From: Verrucomicrobiaceae bacterium
Lineage (GTDB): Bacteria > Verrucomicrobiota > Verrucomicrobiia > Verrucomicrobiales > Verrucomicrobiaceae
Assembly: GCA_019694165.1 (NCBI GenBank)
Contig: JAIBCL010000049.1
Coordinates: 1 to 36,983, forward strand
Direction of reading: 5' to 3'
Length of the DNA: 36,983 bases
Both the position numbers and the translations under genes were made by a program. This document shows positions 16,088 to 23,616 of the stretch, piece after piece (the stretch's first letter is position 1; each line of letters starts with the position of its first letter). Under the pieces are notes generated by a model. It saw only the letters and a program-made list of their open reading frames with translations. It was not told where the DNA came from and ran no database searches.

Positions 16088-16699
16088 TCACAAGCCAAGT
16101 TCGGCGATGCGTAGCATCGACTCGGCGGCGAGCTTTGGGAAGAGATCCTTGTTCGTTCCGTCGTAGGCCGTGAGATCGACGGTCCACGGGCGGCCGAAGA
16201 CGACGGTGACGCGCGCCGGGCGGGGCAGGGAGCGATGGCGGGGGAGGGCATCAAAGGCGCCGAAAATGCGCGCCGGGATGACGGGTACACCGGCCTTGGC
16301 GATGACGAGACCCACGCCAGACTCAGGCTTCTGCAGCTGGCCGTCTTCAGAGCGATTTCCCTCCGGGAAGATGACGACTTTTTCTCCGGCGCGCAGGAGG
16401 CGCAGCACGGCCTTCAGGCTGCCTGGACCGGGAGCTTCTTGATCGACGGGCACGGCCTGGAGGCGAGGGAGCAACCACTGCATGACCGGGTGGACGAAGA
16501 GCGTCTTGCGGGCGAGGTAGGAGATGGGCTCGTCGAAGGCGATGCCGACGGCAGGCGGGTCCATGAAGCTGACGTGATTGCAGACGATGAGCGCGGCACC
16601 GGGGACCTGGATGTGCTCGCGGCCGACGACGCGGTAGGAAAAGAAGCCGCGCGCGATCTCGCTGAAGATGCGGTGACCGAACCAGTAGGTGGGCGTCAT
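16088..16699 (-). CDS. plsC: 1-acyl-sn-glycerol-3-phosphate acyltransferase (PlsC-type)
   Basis: Acylates lysophosphatidic acid to phosphatidic acid in membrane lipid synthesis. 203 residues. The catalytic HX4D motif is NHVSFMD (H42, D47), and the substrate-binding FPEGNRS motif is at 111-117; a further IPARIFGAFDALP block follows. The frame extends upstream to 16768, but that would overlap cmk by about 50 bases and add a non-homologous Cys/Ala-rich stretch, so MTPTYWFGH at 16699 is preferred, 16 bases after the cmk stop. Last gene of the tyrA-aroA-cmk-plsC run; it converges with the sulfatase gene. Confidence 0.9.
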   Translation of the reverse strand: MTPTYWFGHRIFSEIARGFFSYRVVGREHIQVPGAALIVCNHVSFMDPPAVGIAFDEPISYLARKTLFVHPVMQWLLPRLQAVPVDQEAPGPGSLKAVLRLLRAGEKVVIFPEGNRSEDGQLQKPESGVGLVIAKAGVPVIPARIFGAFDALPRHRSLPRPARVTVVFGRPWTVDLTAYDGTNKDLFPKLAAESMLRIAELGL

Positions 16700-16715
16700 G
16701 GCGGCGGGTGCATGG

Positions 16716-17366
16716 TCACCACGCGGAGCTGCTGGCGAGGCCGCGCCCGCGCAGCACGGCGAGCACATGCTCGACGACTTCTGGCAGCGTCATGTGGGAA
16801 CTGTCGATGACGATGGCATCCGGCGCGGCGACCAGCGGGGAAGTCTTGCGCGTGGTGTCGAGCCGGTCGCGCTCGCCGACGCTGTCGGCATGGCCCTGCG
16901 CGCGCCTGCGGGCGGCGCGGACTTCTTCCGAAGCGTCGATGTAAAATTTGAAGGCGGCATCCGGGAAGACGACGGTGCCGATGTCGCGCCCTTCCATGAC
17001 GAGCGGGCCAAGCACGGCGAGCGCACGCTGGCTGGCGACCAGGCGCTCACGTACGGCGGGCACGGCGGCGACGATGGAGACGGACTTGTTCACCTCGTCA
17101 CCGGTCAGTTCGGGGCCGGGCGGGCGGCCGTCGATGCGGATGGTGGACTGGCCGTTGGCCGTGTCGAAGTCGATGGACACTTCCGCGGCGGCGCGTGCGA
17201 CGCCCTCACTGTCCGCCGGATCAACTCCACGCTGCAAAATGGCCCACGTCATGGCGCGGTACATGTTTCCCGTGTTTACGAAGGTCCATCCAAGACGCTC
17301 GGCGACGAGGTGCGCGACGCTGCTCTTGCCGGAGGCTGCGGGGCCGTCGATGGCGATGACATTCAT
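16716..17366 (-). CDS. cmk: Cytidylate kinase
   Basis: Phosphorylates CMP and dCMP with ATP. 216 residues. The P-loop GPAASGKSS is at 8-16, followed by LGWTFVNTGNMYRAMTWAIL, the NMP-binding region with LVMEGRDIGTVVFPDAAFKFYIDAS, and the ARRRAQGH lid. MNVIAIDGP is the normal cmk N-terminus, so the start at 17366 is taken although the frame is open to 17537. The 35 bases immediately upstream of the ATG are a heptamer array and contain no ribosome-binding site. The gene follows aroA as in many bacteria. Confidence 0.95.
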   Translation of the reverse strand: MNVIAIDGPAASGKSSVAHLVAERLGWTFVNTGNMYRAMTWAILQRGVDPADSEGVARAAAEVSIDFDTANGQSTIRIDGRPPGPELTGDEVNKSVSIVAAVPAVRERLVASQRALAVLGPLVMEGRDIGTVVFPDAAFKFYIDASEEVRAARRRAQGHADSVGERDRLDTTRKTSPLVAAPDAIVIDSSHMTLPEVVEHVLAVLRGRGLASSSAW

Positions 17367-17555
17367 GGGCGGGTGGTCGATAGTTGAGAAAGGATGGTTG
17401 ATAGCAACATCAACTTGGGGGGAATGCGCATGGCGCGGGGCTGTGCGTGGCGGGTGTTCGGCCCGGGACACGAGGACGCGAAGAAGGGAGGACGCGATCA
17501 TCGGCTGCGGCGACATCGAGGGAGTCACGATCCACAATCAATCCGCCGTTCCCCG
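17367..17555 (-). other. aroA-cmk intergenic spacer
   Basis: 189 bases between the aroA stop and the cmk start. The cmk-proximal 35 bases are the heptamer array at 17370-17404. The remainder is open in the cmk frame but the translation (MWIVTPSMSPQPM...) has no recognisable motif. No promoter is clear. Confidence 0.4.
17370..17404 (-). repeat. Heptamer array (5 x 7 bp) directly upstream of the cmk start
   Basis: Five 7-bp steps; on the plus strand TCGATAG, TTGAGAA, AGGATGG and TTGATAG are in phase, with one more degenerate unit beside the ATG. The array ends three bases before the cmk start codon, so it occupies the place where a Shine-Dalgarno site would be. Confidence 0.65.
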
Positions 17556-18941
17556 TCATGTTTCCTCTGCCTTGCCGAGGCGCGCGCCGACACTGCGAGG
17601 GACTCGGGAAAGCACAGGGATGGCCTGGCCGGGCGGTTCGCCGAGAACGAAGCGGTTCAGGTCGCGCTCGAATCCGGGATACGAGGTGGCGATGCACTCG
17701 GCGCCTTCGATGACTGTCTGCCCTTCGGCGAACATGCCGGCGACGGCGAAGGCCATGGCGATCCGGTGGTCGCCGAAGGTTTCGATGGTGGTGCCGCGGA
17801 GCTTCGCGCCGCCTTCGATTTCCATGCCGTCATCGAACTCCTGCACGCTCACGCCCATGGCACGGAGGTTCCTGGCCACGGCGGCGATGCGGTCGGTCTC
17901 CTTCACGCGCAGTTCCTGCGCATCGCTGATGAGCGTGCTGCCGCGGGCGAGCGCGGCTGCGACGGCGAGGATGGGCAGCTCGTCGATGACATTGGAGATG
18001 ACCGCGCCGCCGATGTGGGTGCCGTTCAGTTCGCCTCCTTTGACGACGATGTTCCCGTGGGGCTCGCCATTGTCTTTTTCGTCCGAGTGCGTGACTTGCG
18101 CGCCCATGCGAAGGAGCACGGTGATGACACCCGTGCGCGTGGGATTGAGTCCCACGTTCCTGATGGTGATCTGCGATCCCGGCGTGGCGGCGGCGGCCAC
18201 CATCCAGAAGGCGGCGCTGGAGATGTCCCCGGGCACGGAGATGTCGTTCGGCTGCGGCTCCTGATTGCCATAGACGGTGACCTCGTGGCCCTTGCGGTAC
18301 CATTTCACGCCGAAGTGAGTCATGAGGCTCTCGGTGTGGTTTCGCGTGGGGACCTTTTCGATGACGGTGGTCTTGCCGGGCGCGAACATGCCGGCGAGGA
18401 GGACGGCGCTCTTCACCTGCGCGCTGGCCATGGGCAGCTCGTATGTGATGGGCTGCAGGGCACCGCCGGTGACGTGCAAAGGTGCGCACACGCTCATGCC
18501 GTGCCCTTCGATCTTCGCGCCCATGAGCGCCAGGGGGTCGGCCACGCGCTTCATCGGGCGGCGGGAGAGGGATTCGTCTCCGCGCAGTTCGGTGGTGAAC
18601 TGCTGCCCGGCGAGGATGCCGGAGAGCAGCCGCATGGTGGTGCCGGAGTTTCCGCAGTCGATGAAGCTCTCCGGCTCCTTCAGGACGCGGCCGCGTCCGG
18701 TAATGGCCAGCTTCACGAGGCCGATGCCTTCGACTTCCTCCAGCGGCTCCACGTCCGCACCGAGGGCCTGCATGGCCTTCACGGTGCAGAGGCAATCCTC
18801 GGATGGCAGGAAACCGTCGATGATCGTCGTGCCTTTCGCCAGCCCGGCGAACATGGCCGAGCGGTGGCTGATGCTTTTGTCTCCCGGGACGGTGATGTCG
18901 GCGGGAATGCTTTTGAGTTTTTTGACTTTAATCGTTGCCAT
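17556..18941 (-). CDS. aroA: 3-phosphoshikimate 1-carboxyvinyltransferase (EPSP synthase), class II-like
   Basis: Sixth step of the shikimate pathway. 461 residues. VPGDKSISHR is at 18-27, CGNSGTTMRLLSG near 93-105, then SAQVKS, RNHTE, NPTRTG, DELPILAVAA, RVKETDRI and GDHRIAMAF. The GDKS, RxHxE, SAQxK and NPTR set is the signature of class II EPSP synthases (the Agrobacterium CP4 and Bacillus type), whereas class I has PGSKS. The glycine of GNSGT is retained; CP4 has alanine there. About 25 residues extend the C-terminus (GQAIPVLSRVPRSVGARLGK). The start at MATIKVKKLK overlaps the end of tyrA by 14 bases, so translation is probably coupled. Confidence 0.96.
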   Translation of the reverse strand: MATIKVKKLKSIPADITVPGDKSISHRSAMFAGLAKGTTIIDGFLPSEDCLCTVKAMQALGADVEPLEEVEGIGLVKLAITGRGRVLKEPESFIDCGNSGTTMRLLSGILAGQQFTTELRGDESLSRRPMKRVADPLALMGAKIEGHGMSVCAPLHVTGGALQPITYELPMASAQVKSAVLLAGMFAPGKTTVIEKVPTRNHTESLMTHFGVKWYRKGHEVTVYGNQEPQPNDISVPGDISSAAFWMVAAAATPGSQITIRNVGLNPTRTGVITVLLRMGAQVTHSDEKDNGEPHGNIVVKGGELNGTHIGGAVISNVIDELPILAVAAALARGSTLISDAQELRVKETDRIAAVARNLRAMGVSVQEFDDGMEIEGGAKLRGTTIETFGDHRIAMAFAVAGMFAEGQTVIEGAECIATSYPGFERDLNRFVLGEPPGQAIPVLSRVPRSVGARLGKAEET

Positions 18942-19827
18942 AGGCTGCGGCGGCGCCGGGACCGAGGCGATCCCGGAGGTTCTTCGCTTCGGCCAGGAAA
19001 AGGCGGAGCTTTTCTTCGTCCAATCCCTCGACGATTTCAAGAAGCTCTCGTGTCGCACCGGCCGCATCACGCAGAGCGGCCAGCACCTCGCTCCGGTTCT
19101 CCGAGAGAATGCCGGCCCACATGGCGGGATCTCCGCCGGCGACGCGCGTGGTGTCACGGAATCCGCCCGCCGCACACTTGAGCGCATCTGCATCCGGTCG
19201 CAGCGAGGCAAGCGTGGTGATGGCGGCCATTACATGCGGCAGGTGGCTGATGCGCGCGACCTTGCGGTCGTGCTCGGTCGCACTCATCTCCAGCACACGG
19301 CAGCCGAGTGCGGACCAGAAGACTCTCACGCGCGCGAGCGCGGCGGCTTCACCAGCCGACGGCGGCGTGACGATGCACGCGGCGCCTTCAAACAAGTCCT
19401 CGCGCGCCGCGTCGATGCCCGTCTTCTCCGAGCCGGCCATGGGATGGCTGCCGACGAAGACGGCGCCGGTGTTTGCAAACACTGGCTCCAGCGCGGCTAC
19501 GATGCTGCCTTTAACACTGCCGACATCGGTGACCGCACAGTCGCGGACGAGTTCACACGCCGCGATCTGCCGCGCGAGCGCGGGCATGACGCCGACGGGC
19601 GTGCAGAGGATGATGAAAGCTGCGCCGCTGGCGACATCTCGCACCGACGTCGATGCCATGGACGCGATGCCCCGCTCGCGCACATCCGCCGCGGCTTCCT
19701 CACGCCGGCACCAGATGCGGACCTCGGCACCGGGCATGCGACGACGCACCGCGAGGGCGAGCGATCCGCCGAGCAATCCGGGGCCGAAGACGGCGACGGG
19801 TTCCGGTATCTGGTCGGCGCGGTTCAT
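18928..19827 (-). CDS. tyrA: Prephenate (or arogenate) dehydrogenase
   Basis: NAD(P)-dependent oxidative decarboxylation of prephenate in tyrosine synthesis. 299 residues. Rossmann motif VFGPGLLGGSLALAV is near residues 13-27, the VTDVGSVKG and GSHPMAGSEKTG blocks follow, and the helical dimerisation domain has HDRKVARISHLPHVMA and a CAAGGFRDTTRVAGGDPAMW segment typical of TyrA. No chorismate mutase or ACT domain is fused. First gene of the tyrA-aroA-cmk-plsC run. NADP versus NAD and prephenate versus arogenate preference cannot be told by eye. Confidence 0.94.
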   Translation of the reverse strand: MNRADQIPEPVAVFGPGLLGGSLALAVRRRMPGAEVRIWCRREEAAADVRERGIASMASTSVRDVASGAAFIILCTPVGVMPALARQIAACELVRDCAVTDVGSVKGSIVAALEPVFANTGAVFVGSHPMAGSEKTGIDAAREDLFEGAACIVTPPSAGEAAALARVRVFWSALGCRVLEMSATEHDRKVARISHLPHVMAAITTLASLRPDADALKCAAGGFRDTTRVAGGDPAMWAGILSENRSEVLAALRDAAGATRELLEIVEGLDEEKLRLFLAEAKNLRDRLGPGAAAAYGND

Positions 19828-19862
19828 GTGGCGGACAGGAGAAAGGGAGCTGACGGATCAAG

Positions 19863-19887
19863 CACGCCGGCCGGCCAGCCGGACGTG
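19863..19887. terminator. GC-rich hairpin between lipoprotein gene and tyrA
   Basis: CACG-CCGGC, 6-nt loop, GCCGG-(A)-CGTG: a 9-bp stem with one bulge, 35-70 bases after the lipoprotein stop in its direction of transcription. No T tract follows, so intrinsic termination is uncertain. Confidence 0.35.
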
Positions 19888-19934
19888 ATGCCCGCAGTGT
19901 GATGCCTGGAACGCCACGCCCAGGACATGCCTGA

Positions 19935-20444
19935 TCACGGGACGCGGAAGATCTTGCCCGTGTAAGGGCAGCGCACTTTCGTGCCCGGCCCAATGTCCCG
20001 CACATCGACGAATCCCGCGGACTGGTCATACGGGCTGTACACGAAGCCTTTCTTGCCCGGCACCGGTTTGCCATAGGGCAGTTCCGGCGCGGAAGGAGCA
20101 GGAGCCGGCGCGGTTTCTTTTTCCTTTTCCTTCGGCTTGTCGGCTTCCGCCGTGGTCGGCGTCGAAGGCGGCGGCGTGGCACCGCTGGGGGCCTGCACCT
20201 GGGCGGCGGCGTCGGATGGCTCGGGTGTCTCGGGCGCTGGAGCGGAGGGGGCGGGCGTGGAGGGCCGCTGGGTGACTTCTTCTTCGAGATAGCGGCTCTC
20301 GCGATTCGAGCGCTCGCCCGAGGCAGGCCGGTCGAGATTCACGCCGGTGCCCGGACGTCTGGGGTGGCGGGGTGGCGGCTGATAGACGCAACTGGCCAGC
20401 GATGCGGCGGCAACGATAAGGGCGAGGCTGAGGCGGATGTTCAT
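19935..20444 (-). CDS. Proline-rich lipoprotein with conserved C-terminal CPYTGK tail
   Basis: 169-residue predicted lipoprotein. The signal peptide ends in the lipobox LASC (C19). The central part (about 25-125) is low-complexity Pro/Ala/Thr/Glu, like a spacer through the cell wall. The last 40 residues are ordered: GFVYSPYDQSAGFVDVRDIG followed by PGTKVRCPYTGKIFRVP. I have the impression that this tail recurs in Verrucomicrobia proteins, but I cannot verify it. It starts 9 bases after the dnaN stop on the same strand, so it is likely co-transcribed with dnaN. Function unknown. Confidence 0.8.
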   Translation of the reverse strand: MNIRLSLALIVAAASLASCVYQPPPRHPRRPGTGVNLDRPASGERSNRESRYLEEEVTQRPSTPAPSAPAPETPEPSDAAAQVQAPSGATPPPSTPTTAEADKPKEKEKETAPAPAPSAPELPYGKPVPGKKGFVYSPYDQSAGFVDVRDIGPGTKVRCPYTGKIFRVP

Positions 20445-20453
20445 GGGATGAAA

Positions 20454-21551
20454 CTAGGAATTCACGCGCATGGGCATGAGGACGTACAAGAAATTCGAGC
20501 CGGTGCGCAGCACGCCGGGACTGATCTCGTCAATGAGGTGCAGGTGCACTTCGTCGGCCGTGAGATTGCGCAGCGGCGCCATGAGGAACTCGGGATTGAA
20601 GGCGATGGTGATGGCCGGGCCCTTGTAATTGATGGCGAGCGCCTCGCGCGCCTCGCCGATCTCGGGTGAGGAGGCCACGATCTCCACCTGGCCGGGCGAA
20701 AACTGGAGCTTGACCGAATTCGACTTTTCACTCGCGAGCAAAGATACGCGTGAGACGGCCCTGAGCAGTGTCTCGCGCTCCAGAGCGATGCGCTCCTTCG
20801 CTTCGCCGGGGATGACCTGGCGGTAGTTCGGATAGTTTCCCTCGATGAGCTTGCTCACCAGGAAGCTGCCTTCGAGATCAAAGCCCACCTGGGACCCCGT
20901 GACGCGGATGGCCACCGTGCCGCTGTCGCCGAGCAGGCGGGAGAGTTCGTTCACAGCCTTGGTGGGCACGATGAAATCCGTCTCATGGCTTTGGGGAAAT
21001 TCGATCTCCTGCTCCACCATCGCGAGGCGGCGTCCGTCGGTGGCCACCATGGTCAGCGCGTTGTTCTTGAATGAGAAGAGGATGCCGTTGAGCACGTAGC
21101 GCGTCTCGTCAGTGGAGATGGCGTAACTGGTCTTTCGCAGGCAGTCGCGCAGCACGGCCTGGTCGATCTTGAACTCGCGCGCGCCGTCGAACTTCGGCAG
21201 CGGCGGGAATTCCTCGCTGCTCAAGCCATTGACCTTGAAGAAGCTCGGGCCGCTGCGGATGGACGCGACGTTTTTCTCATCGACGGACACCTCGACCTCC
21301 GCCGCCGGCAGCTCGCGCACGATGGTGGCGAGCCTGCGCGCCGGCAGCGTGGTGGCGCCGGCGTCCTCGACATCCGCGCTAACCGAGCCGCTCACGCCCA
21401 CGTCCAGGTCAGTGGTCGTCAATTCCAGGCTTCCGTCACGGACTCTCAGCAGGACATTCGAGAGAATCGCCAGGGTCGTACGGGTGCTGACCACATGCTG
21501 CACTTGTTGGATGGCATCCAGAAACGCTTCCTTGCTGATGGTGAACTTCAT
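20454..21551 (-). CDS. dnaN: DNA polymerase III beta subunit (sliding clamp)
   Basis: Ring-shaped processivity clamp. 365 residues, normal length, starting MKFTISKEAFLDAIQQVQHVVSTRTTLAILSN. The three repeated clamp domains are visible, with the TDLDVGVSGSV segment in domain 1, LNGILFSFKNNALTMVATDGRRLA in domain 2, and the C-terminal YVLMPMRVNS, which matches the family pattern YxxMPMR. It lies 130 bases downstream of dnaA in the same direction, the conserved order near bacterial origins. Confidence 0.97.
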   Translation of the reverse strand: MKFTISKEAFLDAIQQVQHVVSTRTTLAILSNVLLRVRDGSLELTTTDLDVGVSGSVSADVEDAGATTLPARRLATIVRELPAAEVEVSVDEKNVASIRSGPSFFKVNGLSSEEFPPLPKFDGAREFKIDQAVLRDCLRKTSYAISTDETRYVLNGILFSFKNNALTMVATDGRRLAMVEQEIEFPQSHETDFIVPTKAVNELSRLLGDSGTVAIRVTGSQVGFDLEGSFLVSKLIEGNYPNYRQVIPGEAKERIALERETLLRAVSRVSLLASEKSNSVKLQFSPGQVEIVASSPEIGEAREALAINYKGPAITIAFNPEFLMAPLRNLTADEVHLHLIDEISPGVLRTGSNFLYVLMPMRVNS

Positions 21552-21651
21552 AAAATGCGATGGACAGCCTTCTTATCAGAACCGGCCGGAACGGCAAGGA
21601 TATTGAGCAGAAAAGCCCGGACTGTCTAACACAAATCCGCCGCGCAATACT

Positions 21652-21675
21652 GCCCGTCCCCGAAGGGAGACGGGC
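21652..21675 (-). terminator. Strong hairpin after dnaA
   Basis: GCCCGTC-CCC, GAA loop, GGG-A-GACGGGC: a 10-bp stem with one bulged A, starting 7 bases past the dnaA stop. The downstream side in the dnaA direction has no T run, so it may act as a processing or attenuation hairpin rather than a full terminator. Confidence 0.45.
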
Positions 21676-21681
21676 ATCGCG

Positions 21682-23208
21682 TCAGCCTTCGACAATCTTG
21701 GCAATGAGGCCCTCGACCAGCTTTCTGAATTCACCCTCCGCCACCATGCGGCCGGAGATGACCTTGCACGCGTGGATCACCGTGCCGTGATCCCGCCCGC
21801 CGAATTCCTCTCCGATCTGCGTCAGCGGCAGCCGCGTCATGTGACGGGTCAAATACATCGCCACCTGGCGCGCGAGCGCGATGTTGCTGGGGCGGCGCGG
21901 ACCGGTAAGGTCCGCCACGCGCAGATCATAGTGGGTGGCCACCATGCGCTGGATGGCATCCACGGACACGGTCTTCGCCGGCTCCTGGTCCACCACGTCG
22001 TGGAGCAGTGCTTCGAGCGCCGCCTCATTGGCCGGCGCGCTGCCTTCGAGCGAGACATGGGCCGCCACGCGCGCGAGCGCGCCTTCGAGCTTGCGCACGT
22101 TGGAGCGCACGCGTTGGGCGACGAATTCGAGAATCCACGGCTCCATCGGCGGCGCGTCTTCCAGATCACCGAGTTTGCGCCGCAGAATGGCCGCGCGGGT
22201 TTCAAAGTCGGGGTTCTGAATCTGCGTGGTCAGCCCCCACTCGAAGCGCGAGACGAGCCTCTGCTCGAGATTCTTCAGTTCTCCGGGCGAGCGGTCGCTG
22301 GCGAGCACGATCTGCTTCGAGTTGTTGAACAGCTCGTTGAAGGTGTGGAAGAACTCTTCCTGCGTGCTGTCCTTGCCCACGAAGAAATGCACGTCGTCGA
22401 TGAGCAGTACATCCACTTTCCGGTACTTGCGGCGGAAGACCGGCAGCGTCTGGCCGCGGATGGCTTCGACGAAGTCGTTGGTGAACTGCTCCGAGGTCAC
22501 GTACCGCACCACCGCCTTCTTCTTGCTCAAGAGAATCTCGCGGCCGATGGCCTGCATCAGATGCGTCTTGCCCAGACCCGTGCCGCCATAGAAGAAGAGC
22601 GGATTGTAGATGCGCCCTGGTTTCTCCGCCACGGCCTTCGCCACCGCGGCAGAGTACTGGCTGTTCGCGCCGACGACGAAATTGTCGAAGCTGTACTTCG
22701 TGTTCAGCCCCGCCTCCGCCAGCGTGCGCGGCACCCGCACTTCATCAGCCGGCGCGATCAGCGCCGTGGAGGCCGCCGGCTCCCGGCTCATCTGCCGCCC
22801 GCCGCGCACCGCGGCATCCACCAGCGGCAGGGCGAGCGCCGCCGGTTTGCCGTTCGCCGCGGCAGCCGGCGCGTTCGCGTGGATTCGGAACTCGATGTGC
22901 CTCGGACCGCCAGAGGCGATGTCGATCACTTCGGACAACGGTCCCGCGTAGTTGCTCTCGATCCACAAGTGGTGGATCGGGTTTGGCACGGTAAGGATTA
23001 CCTTTCCGTCGTCGGTAGCCTCGACTCCGACGTTTGAAAACCATCGCTCGAAGTTCTCCTCCCCGATCTTGACGGGCAGGAGCATGCAGACACGATTCCA
23101 AAAGACATCCGACGATGAAGAAGCAGGCGCGGGATTTGATGCGGGACTGTGCTGAAGGGTTTCATCGGCGGTGGTGCTGAGAGCTGCTACATCATGGCTG
23201 GGTGGCAT
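21682..23208 (-). CDS. dnaA: Chromosomal replication initiator DnaA
   Basis: AAA+ initiator that opens the origin. 508 residues. Domain I is at about 34-110 (FWNRVCMLLPVKIGEENFERWF). A variable linker rich in Ala and Pro spans about 111-165. Domain III has Walker A GGTGLGKTH at 208-216 and Walker B VLLIDD at 267-272, with the sensor region near VLASDRSPGEL. Domain IV ends with the DnaA signature GGRDHGTVIHACKVI. The N-terminus has an extra 30 or so Ser/Ala/Pro-rich residues; ATG at 23208 is the first start in frame, with GGAG about 13 bases upstream. dnaN follows. Confidence 0.98.
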   Translation of the reverse strand: MPPSHDVAALSTTADETLQHSPASNPAPASSSSDVFWNRVCMLLPVKIGEENFERWFSNVGVEATDDGKVILTVPNPIHHLWIESNYAGPLSEVIDIASGGPRHIEFRIHANAPAAAANGKPAALALPLVDAAVRGGRQMSREPAASTALIAPADEVRVPRTLAEAGLNTKYSFDNFVVGANSQYSAAVAKAVAEKPGRIYNPLFFYGGTGLGKTHLMQAIGREILLSKKKAVVRYVTSEQFTNDFVEAIRGQTLPVFRRKYRKVDVLLIDDVHFFVGKDSTQEEFFHTFNELFNNSKQIVLASDRSPGELKNLEQRLVSRFEWGLTTQIQNPDFETRAAILRRKLGDLEDAPPMEPWILEFVAQRVRSNVRKLEGALARVAAHVSLEGSAPANEAALEALLHDVVDQEPAKTVSVDAIQRMVATHYDLRVADLTGPRRPSNIALARQVAMYLTRHMTRLPLTQIGEEFGGRDHGTVIHACKVISGRMVAEGEFRKLVEGLIAKIVEG

Positions 23209-23616
23209 TGTGAAGTGTCTCCGGGAGGAGCAGTGAGAATGGGTTGAGAGGCAGAAAACGGTGGCGCGAGTTTTGCGCGCAAATTTTTTTGTACGCGCTT
23301 CTTGTTTATGTCGAGAGCATCAGCTTCGACAAGAAAATCTTGAACTAAATTTTAAAAAGTCGTGAAACAAAACCGCGCGCGCGGCGGAAGTTTTTATCAA
23401 GCGTGCATTGATCCGTGAACAACCCTGTGAACAGCATGCGAACTCCGTGTGCAGATGCTGCGAAGAAGCTCGCGAACACTCACGCCGTGGAATTTCCGGA
23501 CTGAATCCGGGCATTGCGCAGACTCGCGTGTGCCGCTGCTGCTGAACTGACAGAAAGAGGAGGACAGGAAAGGTGTTTCACTTTTCTGTCAGCTCGCACG
23601 CTCACGTTCGCACTCC
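23209..23616. other. Candidate replication origin region (oriC) upstream of dnaA
   Basis: 408 bases without a credible gene, between dnaA (leftward) and the PVC dehydrogenase (rightward). An AT-rich core lies at about 23329-23372. A GCGCG-N7-CGCGC hairpin at 23264-23280 is followed by AAATTTTTTT. TGTCGA-N11-TCGACA occupies 23309-23331, next to a CGCGCGCG tract. GTGAACA occurs at 23415-23421 and again 12 bases on at 23427-23433, with relatives GCGAACT at 23438 and GCGAACA at 23472. Reversed, these read TGTTCAC and resemble the CCACA half of DnaA boxes only loosely; no perfect TTATCCACA is present. The region must also hold the dnaA promoter. Confidence 0.5.

Noticed and set aside
21772..23037. 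421-codon open frame opposite dnaA
   Set aside because: Antisense shadow of dnaA.
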